From: Ipomoea triloba
Lineage: Eukaryota > Streptophyta > Magnoliopsida > Solanales > Convolvulaceae
Length of the DNA stretch: 64,000 bases
Assembly: GCF_003576645.1 (NCBI RefSeq)
Contig: NC_044920.1
Location: 21,897,234-21,961,233 of the forward strand
Reading direction: 5' to 3'
Shown here: piece by piece, positions 1-13,282 of the stretch
Layout: each line of letters starts with the position of its first letter
Numbering within the stretch: position 1 is the first letter of the stretch
Made by a program: the position numbers and the translations under genes
Notes under the pieces: generated by a model
What the model was told of the DNA's origin: nothing
Database searches by the model: none
The model's input: the letters and a program-made list of their open reading frames with translations, nothing else

Positions 1-111
1 ACCGTTAACTACGGGAAATCTTGTATTGTGTTCAGCAGGAACACGGGCGAGTCTCAAAAAAATAATGTGGCGGCGGTTTTTCATGTACAACAGGCAAATA
101 ATATTGGCCGG
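1..111. other. Probable assembly duplication next to a 1-base gap
   Basis: Bases 1-111 are identical to bases 1410-1520 inside the LINE reverse transcriptase. They are followed by a single n at 112, after which the sequence jumps back to a region upstream of the RT domain. Reading across the n does not continue the same protein. This looks like a contig-end overlap or scaffold join rather than biology. Confidence 0.85.
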
Positions 112-112
112 N

Positions 113-3100
113 TGCTGCTCTTCGTAGGTGGGGCGGAGATTTTGCAAAACGTACCCATAGAGATATTGAAAATATTCAGAGGCAGCTTAATTCTCTTCGA
201 GATAGACGAGATATGTCTGGTTTGGCTGAGTTTCGAAGGTTAGATGGTCAGCTTCGAGTTCTTCATGATCAGTTAAATATCTATTGGCGCTAGAGATCAA
301 AGCAGCATTGGCTTTTGCATGGGGATAGAAATACCAAATTTTGTCACCATTATGCTTCCAGTAGAAGGAGGAAAATTAGAATTGATAAGCTTAAGGATGA
401 TTCGGGTCAATGGTGCGAAGGTATAGGGCTTCTGGAAGTTGCTACGAAATATTTTACGTCCATATTCACGTCTAAAGGCTCTTTTATGGATGATCTTTTA
501 GATGATTTGGCTCCTCGAATATCTAATCAGGACAACAGTCGGTTGATGCAACCTTTCACAATTGAGGAAGTAAAGGAAGCTTTATTTTCTATGGCCCCCG
601 ATAAATCACCTGGACCGGATGGATTTAGTCCGGCGTTTTATCAACATTTCTGGGCTGAGGTTGGACCGGATGTGGCAAATTTTTTAATTGGTTGTGCTAA
701 TGAAGGAAGATTCCCATCTGGAATGAATGACGCCATTATCACGCTCATACCAAAGAAATCTGTTCCGGTCGCTATGTCGGATCTCCGACCGATAGCATTG
801 TGCAATGTTACGTACAAGATTTTTTCGAAGATGTTAGCAAACCGGTTGAAAGGGATTTTGGATGAGGTGATTGCAGCAACGCAAAGTGCTTTTATACCTG
901 GCCGGTTAATTACAGATAATGTTCTCGTGGCATCCGAGGTTATTCATTATTTGAACCGTAAAAGGGATGGTAGGGAGGGTTGGTGTGCTTTGAAACTGGA
1001 TATGGCCAAGGCCTATGACAAAATGGAGTGGTCCTTTTTAAAGGAAATTATGACACGGATGGGTTTCGCTACTGATTTTATTGAACTCATTATGTATTGT
1101 GTTACCACTGTTCGTTATAAGGTGAGTATGAATGGGGACCTGTCTGAATTTATTGAGCCAACATGCGGATTGCGACAGGGAGATCCCTTGTCGCCTTACT
1201 TGTTTATCATCTGTGCCGAGGGCCTTTCCCATTTGTTGACTAGAGCTGTTCGACAAGGTAGAGTATCACCTTGTGTTGTGGCTAGAGGGGCTCTTGGGAT
1301 CTCGCATCTTCTCTTTGCAGACGATAGTTTGTTGTTTTTCAAGGCTACAGTCTGTGAGGCAGAATCTGTCAAGTCGTGTTTAGTGAGTTATGAGCGCATG
1401 TCCGGCCAAACCGTTAACTACGGGAAATCTTGTATTGTGTTCAGCAGGAACACGGGCGAGTCTCAAAAAAATAATGTGGCGGCGGTTTTTCATGTACAAC
1501 AGGCAAATAATATTGGCCGGTATTTGGGACTTCCGATGGGGATAGGACGGAATAAGCAAGAAGTCTTTGCATTTATTGAAGCCAAACTTAAACACCGGTT
1601 AGGGGGGTGGAATAAGAAGTTTCTTTCACGGGCGGGCAAGGAGATACTACTGAAGAGTGTCGCTCAAGCTTTGCCTACATATACGATGAGTTTATATTTT
1701 CTCCCCATCTCCTTATGTGAGCGGCTTGAAAGGTTGATGAATAAATTCTGGTGGACTGCGAATGGTGGTAGTGGTGGTGGAATTCGGTGGATGTCTTGGA
1801 CGCGCATGTGTGGCCCGAAAAATACTGGTGGAATGGGATTTAAACATCTCCATAATTTTAATATTGCTTTATTAGCAAAACAAGGATGGAGATTGCTGAC
1901 TTGTCCTGATTCTCTGGCTGCTAGAGTTTACAAGGCTCGGTACTTTCCGCGAGCAGATTTTCTGAATGCTTCAATAGGTGCTAATCCTAGTTATTGTTGG
2001 AGATCCATTTTGGCTGGGCAAGATGTTTTAAAAAAAGGCTGTTATAAGAGAATTGGCAATGGTCGAGCGACCTGTGTATGGAATCAGTCGTGGCTGCCAG
2101 ATGCGACTAATTCGTTTGTGACTACTCCAGTGCATGGTCAGGATGCGAATCTTCGTGTTACTGAGTTACTGCTCCCTCATACCAATGACTGGGATTTGAC
2201 TAAATTATCCAGTCTGTTTATTCAGCGGGATATTGAGCTTATTACTCAGATCCCAGTCTCCATCAATTTTGAAGACAAATGGTGCTGGAGGGGAGACTTG
2301 AGAGGCTGTTATACTGTGAAACAAGGTTATCGTTTGTTGTCAATGGAGTATGAGACCGGGTTCGCTTCGAATGGTATATGGCGTAAACTATGGTGCCTCA
2401 AAATCCCGCCGCATATTCGAAACTTCCTCTGGCGGTGTGTGCATTCTGTTATTCCTACGAGGACTGCCCTGTTCGGCCGAGGGGTGAATGTTGATGTGGT
2501 ATGTCCACTGTGCTCCCATGAACCTGAATCTTTGCACCACTTGTTTTTCCTATGTCCTCAAGTTATGGCTTTATGGGCTTCTATTGATCAACCTGTTGAT
2601 AGTAGTGTGTCGTTTGTTGCATGGTTAGAAGCTGTTATTTCTGCTGGCCCTATGCTGACAGTGTTACGTGGGGTTGCAATTTGTTGGTGTGTTTGGAGAG
2701 GGCGTAATGCGTTGATTTGGAGTGGTAAGCCGTGGGTGGCTTTGCAAATACAAGCTGAGGTTGATTATATGGTTAATTGTTGGCAACAATTGATGAATGC
2801 TATGCCAGGTGATGATGAGCGTGCCATGCAGCTGCCACCTTCTTTGACGGTGACGGATGAATTTGTGAAGTTTTTTGTTGATGCAGCGGTGTTTCCTAAC
2901 TCTGAGCATGCTTTTTATGGGATTATCATTACTGACAGCGATGGGAGATATGTGGCTGCTAAAAATGGTTATTTACGATGCCATAACAATGTTCATCTTG
3001 CAGAGGCTATGGCGGTGAAGGAAGCTCTGTCTTGGGCAAAAGATAGGGTGTGTTCGAAGATAGTGGTGATGTCCGATTGTCAGTCAGTGTGTAATTTCAT

Positions 3101-3345
3101 TAATGGCTCTTCAACAGATCTTTCATATGCTGGCTGTGTGATTGATGAGTGCAAGTCTTTGCAAAGACACTTTGAAGTAGTGTCTATTGGTTTTATTCCT
3201 AGATCAGCGAATAAGCTTGCCCATGCTGTTGCAAGGGCGGCTCGTTCCCAACCTGGTCCTTCTAGTTGGTTATCTTCTATTCCTTCATGTATTTCGCATT
3301 TGATTTAATGAATATTCTGATGTTTTCTTTCAAAAAAAAAAAAAG
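113..3345 (+). mobile_element. L1-type LINE, 3' portion with poly(A) tail
   Basis: Non-LTR retrotransposon remnant. It comprises most of ORF2 after the endonuclease, a short 3' UTR and an A tract at about 3332-3344. The endonuclease domain and ORF1 lie outside the window or in the gap, so the 5' end and target-site duplication cannot be defined. The domain order RT, zinc finger, RNase H is the usual one for plant L1-type LINEs. The long nearly intact frame suggests a fairly recent insertion. Confidence 0.9.
114..3308 (+). pseudogene. LINE ORF2: reverse transcriptase, zf-RVT and RNase H, one in-frame stop
   Basis: The frame runs from 114 to the stop at 3306-3308 and is broken once by TAG at 291-293, just before the conserved HGDRNTKF motif (about 318-341). 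It codes for the enzyme that nicks and reverse-transcribes LINE RNA at its target. Visible motifs: KSPGPDG at about 600, SAFIPGR at about 885, RQGDPLSPYLF at about 1175 and the catalytic FADD at about 1315-1327. A C-terminal zf-RVT region with a CPLC...HHLFFLCP pattern lies at about 2500-2560, and an RNase H (RVT_3) domain with FFVDAA, LAEAMAV and MSDCQS lies at about 2866-3240. After the stop codon there are 997 open codons. The window edge removes the endonuclease. The single nonsense codon could be real or a base error near the gap. Confidence 0.9.
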
Positions 3346-3454
3346 AGCCTTTATTTTTATTTTTATTTTGTTTACGTCATAATAATAGCTTTTTTTTCAT
3401 TTTTCCTTTTTTTTCTTTCCCTCCTTTCTCTCCTATGTGTAACCTAAAAAATCA

Positions 3455-3745
3455 CAATCATTATTGTGTGGACCATGGTCCACACAGCTGTGTGGACCAT
3501 ACTATCAAATAATGCACATTCAATATAAAAATAATGTACATTCAGTATAAAAATAGTGTACATTATATTCAGGGGATGTGCATTATTTGTGTACTGAATG
3601 TACACTATTTTGTATAATGTACACTCAGTACAAAAATAATGTACATTCAGAACAAAAATAATGTACATTTAGTACATTAAAAATGCACATTTTGTTATGG
3701 TCCACACATCACTGTGTGGACCATGGTCTACACAATAATTTGCCA
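3455..3745. mobile_element. Mutator-like MITE A with GTGGACCATGGTCC-type inverted ends
   Basis: Short element with inverted ends: the left end carries ATTATTGTGTGGACCATGG and the right end its near reverse complement. Each end has a nested GTGTGGACCATGGTCCACAC-type palindrome. The 9-bp sequence aaaaaatca occurs on both sides (3446-3454 and 3746-3754), which fits a Mutator-type target duplication, though it is A-rich. The interior is an array of aatgtacattcagtac-type units in both orientations. There is no coding capacity. Confidence 0.65.
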
Positions 3746-3754
3746 AAAAAATCA

Positions 3755-4103
<349 letters not shown>

Positions 4104-4115
4104 TTTTTATTATTA

Positions 4116-4226
4116 TAATGATTCGGGGTCGGGGACGGGGACCCGTCCCCGTCCCCGATCCCCGAAATTTGTCCCCATCCCCGTCCCCGTTTGAGACGGG
4201 GACGGGGCACATTGCCATCCCTACCC
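4116..4226. repeat. GC-rich GGGGACGGGGAC inverted repeat
   Basis: Alternating GGGGACGGGGAC and GTCCCCGTCCCC motifs ending in cattgccatcccta, sharply more GC-rich than its surroundings. A related segment lies at about 55216-55365. Such blocks are commonly seen at the ends of dispersed plant repeats. I could not assign a class. Confidence 0.6.
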
Positions 4227-4261
4227 CAAATGGATGGCTCACCCCCTCTAGTATAGAATAA

Positions 4262-4482
4262 CCAATTTGGTCAGTACTTTGCCCCTTAATCAAGTCGTTG
4301 TGGTCGTGCATTCTTGTCCTTTAAGAAAGGTCAGGAGTTTGAACCCCCTCTAGTATGAAAAAATAAATATGGCATGTACTTTGCCCTTTAATTGGCCGAC
4401 CTGGTGCAATTGATACGGGCTTAAAGGTACCTCCTACAGTTAGTGTATGCTCAAGACACCTCGTGATCTAACTAAAAAAAAA
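4262..4482 (+). mobile_element. SINE, family 2 (tRNA-related) with A tail
   Basis: Contains a tRNA-like head with gttgtggtcgtgcat (A-box-like) and a ggagtttgaaccccc segment resembling a B box. It ends gacacctcgtgatctaac followed by an A run at 4474-4482. The inverted copy at 14313-14435 shares the B-box region and the gacacctcgtggtctaac tail. An upstream partial repeat of the same sequence at about 4240 suggests a nested or duplicated copy. Confidence 0.6.
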
Positions 4483-4559
4483 CCATTAGAGAGAACAAAG
4501 TGAGATCTAGTGGGTATGGGAGCAAGGTGCATGCTAATCAGATGATAGATACTGAATCT

Positions 4560-4840
4560 TGGGTCACCTTGAAGGGTATTTTAAGTGAGCATGGAACAAA
4601 GATTTTCGTAGGATGATTGCCCAAAGCAACTCCGCAAATAGTGTGAGGTTGACGAAGGAGGCAAATACATCATTGAGGCCTTGCCTAATGTCATTCAAGC
4701 TTGCAAGACAATGTTGGCAAAGGAGTGGGAGATTTCGTTAGAGTAGGTGTACATGGAACAAAATGTGGTTGCCAACTTGCCATGCAAAACATGCTAGCCA
4801 GACTACAAGGAATTCCTTTCGGTTGCAAAGAATGATATTG
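4560..4840 (+). pseudogene. Decayed RNase H-like relic of a LINE
   Basis: Translation of about 4646-4815 gives a broken frame with IIEALPNVIQACKTMLAKEW followed by a YMEQNVVANL-like stretch. This resembles the end of the plant LINE RNase H domain (helix, then a Y-R-E-x-N-x-x-A-D-like motif). Stops and lost residues show it is dead. It is much older than the LINE at the left edge. The assignment rests on motif resemblance only. Confidence 0.45.
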
Positions 4841-4849
4841 ATAGCCAAT

Positions 4850-5009
4850 GACTTTGTGATCTAATGACACAAAGTGGCACTCCTATATGAGAGGTCATGA
4901 ATTTGAATCTTAATAGGCACAATATTGACTCTTTGTACTTCAATAAATTGAAAAAATAGTTATGAACAGATACTACATTGTAGCATTAGCAGTACTAAAA
5001 AAAAACTAA
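4850..5009 (+). mobile_element. SINE, family 1, old copy
   Basis: The head gactttgtgatctaatgac and the tail ttgactctttgtacttcaat ... gaacagatactacattgtag ... agtactaaaaaaaaa match the copies at 8151-8268 (-), 9046-9298 (-) and 16171-16293 (+). The B-box-like segment is degraded (gaatttgaatctt). It has an A tail and no coding capacity. Confidence 0.65.
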
Positions 5010-5304
5010 GACTTGTTACCACCCCCTCCCCCAAGCCATGGTTGCCTAGACAAGCCACTTCGTAATCACAAAGCTGCAAAAACATTAATCAAAAATCCTT
5101 CCTTTCTAATAAGTAAATTGCCAAATTTAAAGCATCTGATGATGACAATATAAGTAGGGCATTACAATGTGAAAGAATGAATCCCAACCCATCATCCATT
5201 GTCAGGCAACAGTCATTGTCAAATTACAAAATTCACTTTAACAAATATTTCATGACAAAGGAGAACCATTGCCCAGTCCTCTCCTCCATTCAATCCACTC
5301 TAGC

Positions 5305-7454
<2,150 letters not shown>

Positions 7455-7640
7455 GTTGACAGAGGTGGTAGATCTCCGCTGTGAACGTCTTAGCTTCGGT
7501 CGTCTTCTTCAGAGCAGCGGCTGGCAAACAGACCTAGAAGGTGTTTCGCCACTAGGGTTTATACAATATTAGAACAGAACCCTTTTCGCATTTCGGCATC
7601 ATTTGTTTTATGGTTAGGCCCAGTCCAAACATTGTCAATA
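7455..7640 (-). promoter_or_regulatory. RPS13 5' UTR and promoter with telo-box and site II motif
   Basis: On the minus strand AAACCCTA lies at about 7553-7560, roughly 100 bases upstream of the ATG, and TGGGCC at 7617-7622. Telo-boxes paired with TGGGCC/T site II elements are the established promoter signature of plant ribosomal protein genes, linking them to growth and proliferation through TCP and related factors. The transcription start was not determined. Confidence 0.7.
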
Positions 7641-8150
7641 AGCTTTTTTTTAAAACAAAAAAAACAAAAAATTGCGATCCATTGTAACATACATTTTTAT
7701 AATTTATATAATCTATCTATCTAGATCTACATCTACAATATACATATACATATACATTACATATACAATTATTATAAGAGCCAATAATGTTAGACCCCTA
7801 ACTGAAACTAAAAAAATGTTTGTGTAATAGTATGCTATAACATATTGTACGTGTTCTTCTTATTGTGCAACCTCCAATTAAATTCCTAATATATCATAAT
7901 CCTTTATAATTTTACCAAATTATTTCGGTCAAATATAACGGAAGTTTAGTGTCAAATTCTTTACGCAATTTGCTTTTTTATTGTAGTTTTCAAACAAATT
8001 GGCAATTTGTTTCTTAATAATCACAACATCTCATGTGTTAATTTTCCTAATAGAAATCTATAATATAATTCTGTATAGATTCCTAACTTAAAATTAGAAT
8101 ATTGAAGTCTTAATAGAAAGAAATCTATAATATAATTCTGTATAGATTCA
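7641..8150. repeat. AT-rich spacer with a 30-bp direct repeat
   Basis: AT-rich, no gene seen. The sequence gaaatctataatataattct and the ten bases after it are repeated exactly at 8053-8082 and 8120-8149, a 67-bp period, next to the 3' end of the SINE that follows. Confidence 0.6.
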
Positions 8151-8268
8151 AAAGTACTGAAGCACAAAGAGTCAACAGTTGCCTCCACTGAGGCTCGAAC
8201 CCACTCCCATCATTCATGTGAGAGTGTTAACCAAGACACCAGATGCCACTAGACCACAAAGTCTTGGC
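8151..8268 (-). mobile_element. SINE, family 1, 3'-truncated, with intact A and B box-like segments
   Basis: On the minus strand the head reads gactttgtggtctagtggca (A-box-like), then gtgggttcgagcctc (a good B box, GGTTCGAGCC), then ttgactctttgtgcttcag. It stops at about 8151 without the usual tail. This is the best-preserved head of the family. It is not a tRNA gene, because no cloverleaf can be folded from it. Confidence 0.7.
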
Positions 8269-8269
8269 A

Positions 8270-9045
8270 AAATCAATGGATAATATACTTATTAATTAGT
8301 ATAATTTCAATATCGTAATGTAAATATTCCATTGTATAATTTGTTCATCTATACTTGTATCATTGTATATAATGTTGTGGTTGTCATTATATTCTTCTAT
8401 AATCTACACATTTTAGTTACTCCTTATTCCCTAATCTATGGTTCTTGAATTTATGTTGTGGTTCCCATTATATTATTCCATAACATCCTTTATAAACATA
8501 TTTCCACCAATGGTACAAAGATATTAGTCATGGCAACACACAAACTGTGGGTTAGAGTTCTAAAGTTCGTGTCATTAAGAAAAACGAACTAAAAAATGCT
8601 ATTGGAACGCTTGAAAAAAAGTATATGCTCATCGTCTTTTGAAAAAAAGCTGTAAGTAAATATTAAAAAAATTCTCATCAGGTTTGCAATTAAAATTAAA
8701 AATATTTCATTAATAACCCAATAGTTTAGGTTAGTTGGTAGGATAAAGAATATCAATGTCTTCTATTACCAAAAATGTATCTCTTCCTCCATCTTGCATT
8801 TTTTTTATTCATTTTCATAATATTAATTATTATTCCTTGGTGTAAGACAAAGATTATTGTGAATAAAAGTTTATTGTTTAGTAGTGCATCTCAAAGCTAA
8901 TTTGATCTTTCAGCTTTGATCTTTCTAAATGAATGAATGCTACTCTAGTTCCATTTTTTTTTTTTTGGGTTAATGTAAAAACTCTAGTTCATTTACAACA
9001 AGAGGAAGAAGCCTGTTGCCCATAACTTTGAACATGAGTATTATC
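8270..9045. other. AT-rich spacer, no feature recognised
   Basis: No open frame, splice-bounded exon, tRNA or clear inverted-repeat element was seen. It contains scattered T-rich and A-rich tracts. Confidence 0.5.
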
Positions 9046-9298
9046 CATTCTATTAGAGTATAGTATCTGTTCAATATACTTTCTCGCCACCATTATGGTT
9101 CAATCCCGTGACCTTCCATCAAGGAGAGACACATAAGTACTAGGGGTAGTTTGCGATCGTCTCATTCTTGAGACGGTATAAGTTGTTTTGTTTATGAGAC
9201 TCAGCCTGAGGTCTCCCCTCCTTATTGTATTGAAAAAAAACAAAAAAAAAAAAAAGGAGAGACACATAAGTACTAATTGAGCACAAAGTGTTTGGCAG
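9046..9298 (-). mobile_element. SINE, family 1, interrupted by a second retroposon
   Basis: On the minus strand it reads cactttgtgctcaattagta, then ggtcacgggattgaacc (B-box-like), then gaacagatactatactctaa, which matches the family 1 order. It is split by the 113-bp insertion at 9143-9255. Confidence 0.6.
9143..9255 (+). mobile_element. Short retroposon with 20-bp target duplication and A tail
   Basis: The 20-base sequence ggagagacacataagtacta occurs exactly at 9123-9142 and 9256-9275. It flanks a 113-bp segment ending in an A-rich tail. A long perfect duplication and an A tail mean LINE-machinery insertion. The body may be a SINE or a 5'-truncated LINE end. It is younger than the SINE it interrupts. 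Confidence 0.85.
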
Positions 9299-9299
9299 A

Positions 9300-11200
9300 A
9301 AACACAAATGCTTAACTCTGATGATAAATAAGAGTATAATATGAGACTAATTTACAATTTTTGAGATAACTAGAGGATCAAATTAATATTAAAATAAATA
9401 ATTGAAAGACAGAAACCAGATTGATGAAACCATAACAATTTGAAGAAAAACAAAGAAGTGATTTTCCCTATACTTAAACCTTACAAAACATTCTTTGCTG
9501 CAGAGTTAATCAAACAAAAACGGGTGACACAAGCTGTTGATGAAACAAAAATGGGTATAACACAGAAAAAACAAATGAATAGCACAGGGAATATAAATAA
9601 CTGATCTTCAAGTTTTAATGAAACTGTACACAGGAATTAGGAGTTCCAAATAAAAAACAAACTTGCAAACAGTACTTTCCAATTCTAAAGGTGAAGGGTT
9701 TAGACAGTTATGAACCAAATACACGACCCCCCTCAACCATAGAAACCACAAAATGTTCACCGACAGAAGAAAAAAAATTTCATCAAGGCAGTTAATTAAA
9801 ACGCCCTTCAGCATCCAAACAAAATACTAGACTATAAAGATGAAGCACATTGACCTCACTTCATTCTAGATACAACCAATGGTGTATGCTATGCTGCCAC
9901 CTGCATCCAAAGATATGGAGAAAACTGAACAAGTCAAAGATTGCTTATATATGATGTAGATGTATATCATAAGTCATAAAAGCTCAATTTCAATATATAA
10001 AGGTCTGTGAGTGGAAGAAGACATAGATGAAGAAAGTTGAATATAGAATTAATTGCTTGAAAATATCTGCCAGAGGCAATAAAATAGTGCTAATTCATAA
10101 ATCATCATATCATAGTACAGTTTTAATAAGCCTTTATGTGTACTATCTTTTAAAAATAATGTTTGGTTCAAACATGGGAATAAATTGGATAAAAATTTAG
10201 GAATGTGAAAAAGCATTTAGTGAACCACATGTTTTGAGGGCATTGGTATCATACCAATAATGGAAATGAAATCTTGTGCAGGTTCTTCATTGTGCAATGG
10301 GTCTCACAGGTTAACTGGAGGCTGGTAGGAGTCTTGGCTTTTGTGTGAATAGGTTGTGGGAAAGGGGTTAAACGTCTGAGGTTAACTAGGAAGGGGAAAG
10401 GCTAATACGAATGGGCTTTTATGAGTAGATCAGAGAGGGAAGTGGACAGGAGAAGGATTTGCTTAAATCAACACTTGTAACTATCAGGTAGGACCAGGAT
10501 CCCTATTAGGGCCTAGGAAAGAGCTAAACCCATCTTATGAGTATAGGACAGAATAAGCTATATTTAACTGCACACAATACCCAGATCATCCTCCAAATTG
10601 ATATGGAACAATAGTTCACCTTTAATGTAACAAGCCAGAGTAGGTGGGTTGGCAGGGTGGAGAGGAAAAAAACACAACTTAAAATCCCCCTACTAAAATA
10701 CAACTTTTTATGGTTTCTTCAGCAGTAATCTGGCAAAAGGAGGATTGTTCCAGGTTCACTTGATGGTTAGATTGGGTGGCAAAATGTTGGATGGTTAGGA
10801 CACTATGTTTAGAGATATTAAAAAAAAAAACAAAAAAAAAACAAAAAACAAAAAGAATAGCTTTTAGTATATCCATATACGCTAACTCTTTTTGAAATCT
10901 GACTACCTATCGCATTATAAAATGCCATTGCTATTCAAACCTGCATCTTGGCATCCCCAGAGGAGAAGGGATGCAATACTTTAATAGCCTTCTGTTTTTA
11001 ATGCATAACTTTCTCATAATCTCTACTCAACTTTATTTGGAAGGTAAGTTCATGTATTGCTCTTTAAGGAACTAAATCCAAACAGAATGTTAAAATTTCC
11101 AAGATTTTGGTTAGGGGAAGGACCTTAAGATGTTAAGACACAGGAAGACAAACATAAATAAAGAAAAACACAGAAGTATACTGTGAGAAGTGCAAATGCA
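9300..11200. other. Intergenic or 3'-UTR-intron DNA, no coding feature
   Basis: No convincing coding exon was found. On the minus strand, tttggatgcag followed by gtggcagc at 9900 looks like a splice acceptor, and 9600-9900 has the character of a 3' UTR. It may be the terminal exon of the calmodulin-like gene upstream (see findings). Confidence 0.35.
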
Positions 11201-11204
11201 ATCA

Positions 11205-12905
11205 TGCATTTATGTAGTTCCCAACTTCCCTTGACGTCCAAAATCAACATAAATTTAGAGGTTGCACTGGTTTAAAGAACATTATTCTGGCTTCCCATAA
11301 CAAAATCACATGCATGCAAAAATAATCACCATAACCCACAGAATTGGAAGCTACAATTTCCCTGGTAATGACAACAGAATCTGCACAAACTCCTAACATA
11401 ATGTATATAACTACCATATTCCTGAGAAAGCAAACTTTTCACTACTCCTCTGTGACTACAATGCTTATATTGCAATCATGTAGTTCCCTTAACGTCCAAA
11501 TGCAACACACAGTATGAGGTTGCACTGGTTTAAAGGAGAACAATTTTCTGGCTTCCTTAACAAAGTCACATGGTTTTTTCATATCACCACACAACCATAA
11601 TATAGGAAGCCACAACAACTTCCTAGGTTTCCCAAGGCTGCTTTAACTGATAAAAGAAAAAGAACTCGCACAAATTTTATACATAATGTTTATAACTATT
11701 GTATTCCCAAATAAGCAAACTTTTTATGACTTCCAATGACTACAATACACTTTCATGTATACATGCAGTTCCTCTTATCGTCCAAATGCAATACGTAGCA
11801 GTGCTGTAGAAGGCGTTAGGTGCTCCTGAGGCAGGCACCTTGATGTAAAAAATTAATAATAATAACAGGGAAAGTGCAAAACCAGTGGTTTGCCAGTCTT
11901 CCACTTGTCTTATTAAAATAATTTATTTATTGATTTAATAATTTTAATTCTCCACATTCTTCAATCTCCATATACACTACTGCCAGTCTGCCACTTTTCC
12001 ACAAACATTCACAATTTATATAAAGCAACAGAGCTCACAAGGTCCACAAGCAACATAGCTCACAATTTATATAAACCATTTGGCATTCAAGTAAAGTAGA
12101 TAAATAAATAAATTGAAGGTTAGTGGAGCCTAGCAACGACTGCAGACAAGTGTTGACTACCAGACTGCAAGGCTATGAGCTGCAGAGCTGGTGGCAGTGA
12201 CTCAGCGAAGTACTGCAGAACTGGTAGTGCCACAGTGGTGACTGGGAGTGGGTTTTGTCAAATTTGAAGCTAAGCTGACTAGTCGATTTCAAAATGCGAA
12301 GTTTTAGTCCAATGGGCCAACGCCACAACTTGCAACTTGCAAGAGCGGGCCAACAATGAGTTTGAGCTGACGACAACGATGAGGTGAGGGGAGATGCTTG
12401 CAAGCTGCTGAGGCCTCTTTCTTGATTTCTTCCCTTTTTTCCGCCGAATACTTAGGATTTTGGTTTGTTTCACTCAAAACTACATTGTTTTGAGCAAAAC
12501 AACCCAATTACAATAAATAAATCAGCAGATTTAGACACCTAGTCTAACTATTTTGGACGGCAGGCACCTAACACGGAAATCCCCTCAACCTATGGGCTCC
12601 TAATACCAACGCAGCACCTAGGCCAATTTTTGCAACACTGATACACAGTTAGTTGTAGCACAGGTTCAAAGGAAAACCTTTTTCTTGCTTCCCATAGCAA
12701 GGTCCCATGTGTTCCAAATTATCAGGGAACCTATAGGATTGGAAGCCACAACTTCCCAGATTCCCCTAATTAGCCTCCCCCTACTTGAACTAGTAAAAGA
12801 CAAAAAGAATCTACATAAACTTTTAAAAGCAATGTTCACATCCACCCCATGTTCCTGAAGATGCAAACTTTTCTCTACTTTTCCACTACAAAGGTATCCT
12901 AAATT
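11205..12905. repeat. Three diverged tandem units of about 270-285 bp
   Basis: Units begin near 11216, 11480 and 11764 with agttcccnn..cgtccaaat-type sequence. They share the block gaggttgcactggtttaaag, a setting of gaagccacaac..tcc, and gcaaacttttc near their ends. The third unit resumes at 12641 after an 842-bp hAT insertion. No coding frame is conserved between units, so this is a local repeat and not a gene family. Confidence 0.7.
11799..12640. mobile_element. Non-autonomous hAT element (CAGTGTTGCA-type ends)
   Basis: The left end is CAGTGCTGTAGAAGGCG and the right end, reverse-complemented, is CAGTGTTGCAAAAATTGG. An 8-bp flank atacgtag (11791-11798) versus atacacag (12641-12648) matches at 6 of 8. 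The subterminal GGCACCTAGG-type motifs are typical of this widespread plant family. I see no transposase. It inserted into the third unit of the tandem array. Confidence 0.75.
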
Positions 12906-13282
12906 GTGCAAATGGATAACATCGAATTAATGAGCTATTCATCTCCTGTAGGCATAGTAAAGGAAAAATGGAATCACAAGAGCTGGATGGATGCAGTTTA
13001 CCATCCTTTAAAAACATGGCACACGTTTCTAATTCAATGAGGTTTCATCCAAGACCCAACTAAAGTGGATTAAGGCATTTACTGCACAAGATCCTAAAGT
13101 CATCCATTAGAAATACCATCTAGACCTCCGCAATACTATAAATGTCCACCTATAAGCCTAAGCAATTCGTACATTCTCACAAAATCAACAATGTTCACAT
13201 CACCAAAAAGAAAAAGTTAGAGAAATTAAAATAAATAGATAAAACAGAAAAAAAAAAAAAGAAATGCACTCACAGGAGGATA
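12906..13282. other. 3' flank of the calmodulin-like gene
   Basis: AT-rich and non-coding. On the minus strand a GTGAGT donor-like site lies at 13273-13268, ten bases after the stop codon, so a 3'-UTR intron may start here. Confidence 0.4.

Noticed and set aside
8151..8268. tRNA-like A and B boxes as a tRNA gene
   Set aside because: No acceptor stem or anticodon arm can be formed; it is a SINE head.
12173..12507. Overlapping minus-strand frames
   Set aside because: They lie inside the hAT element, overlap in different frames and show no family motif.
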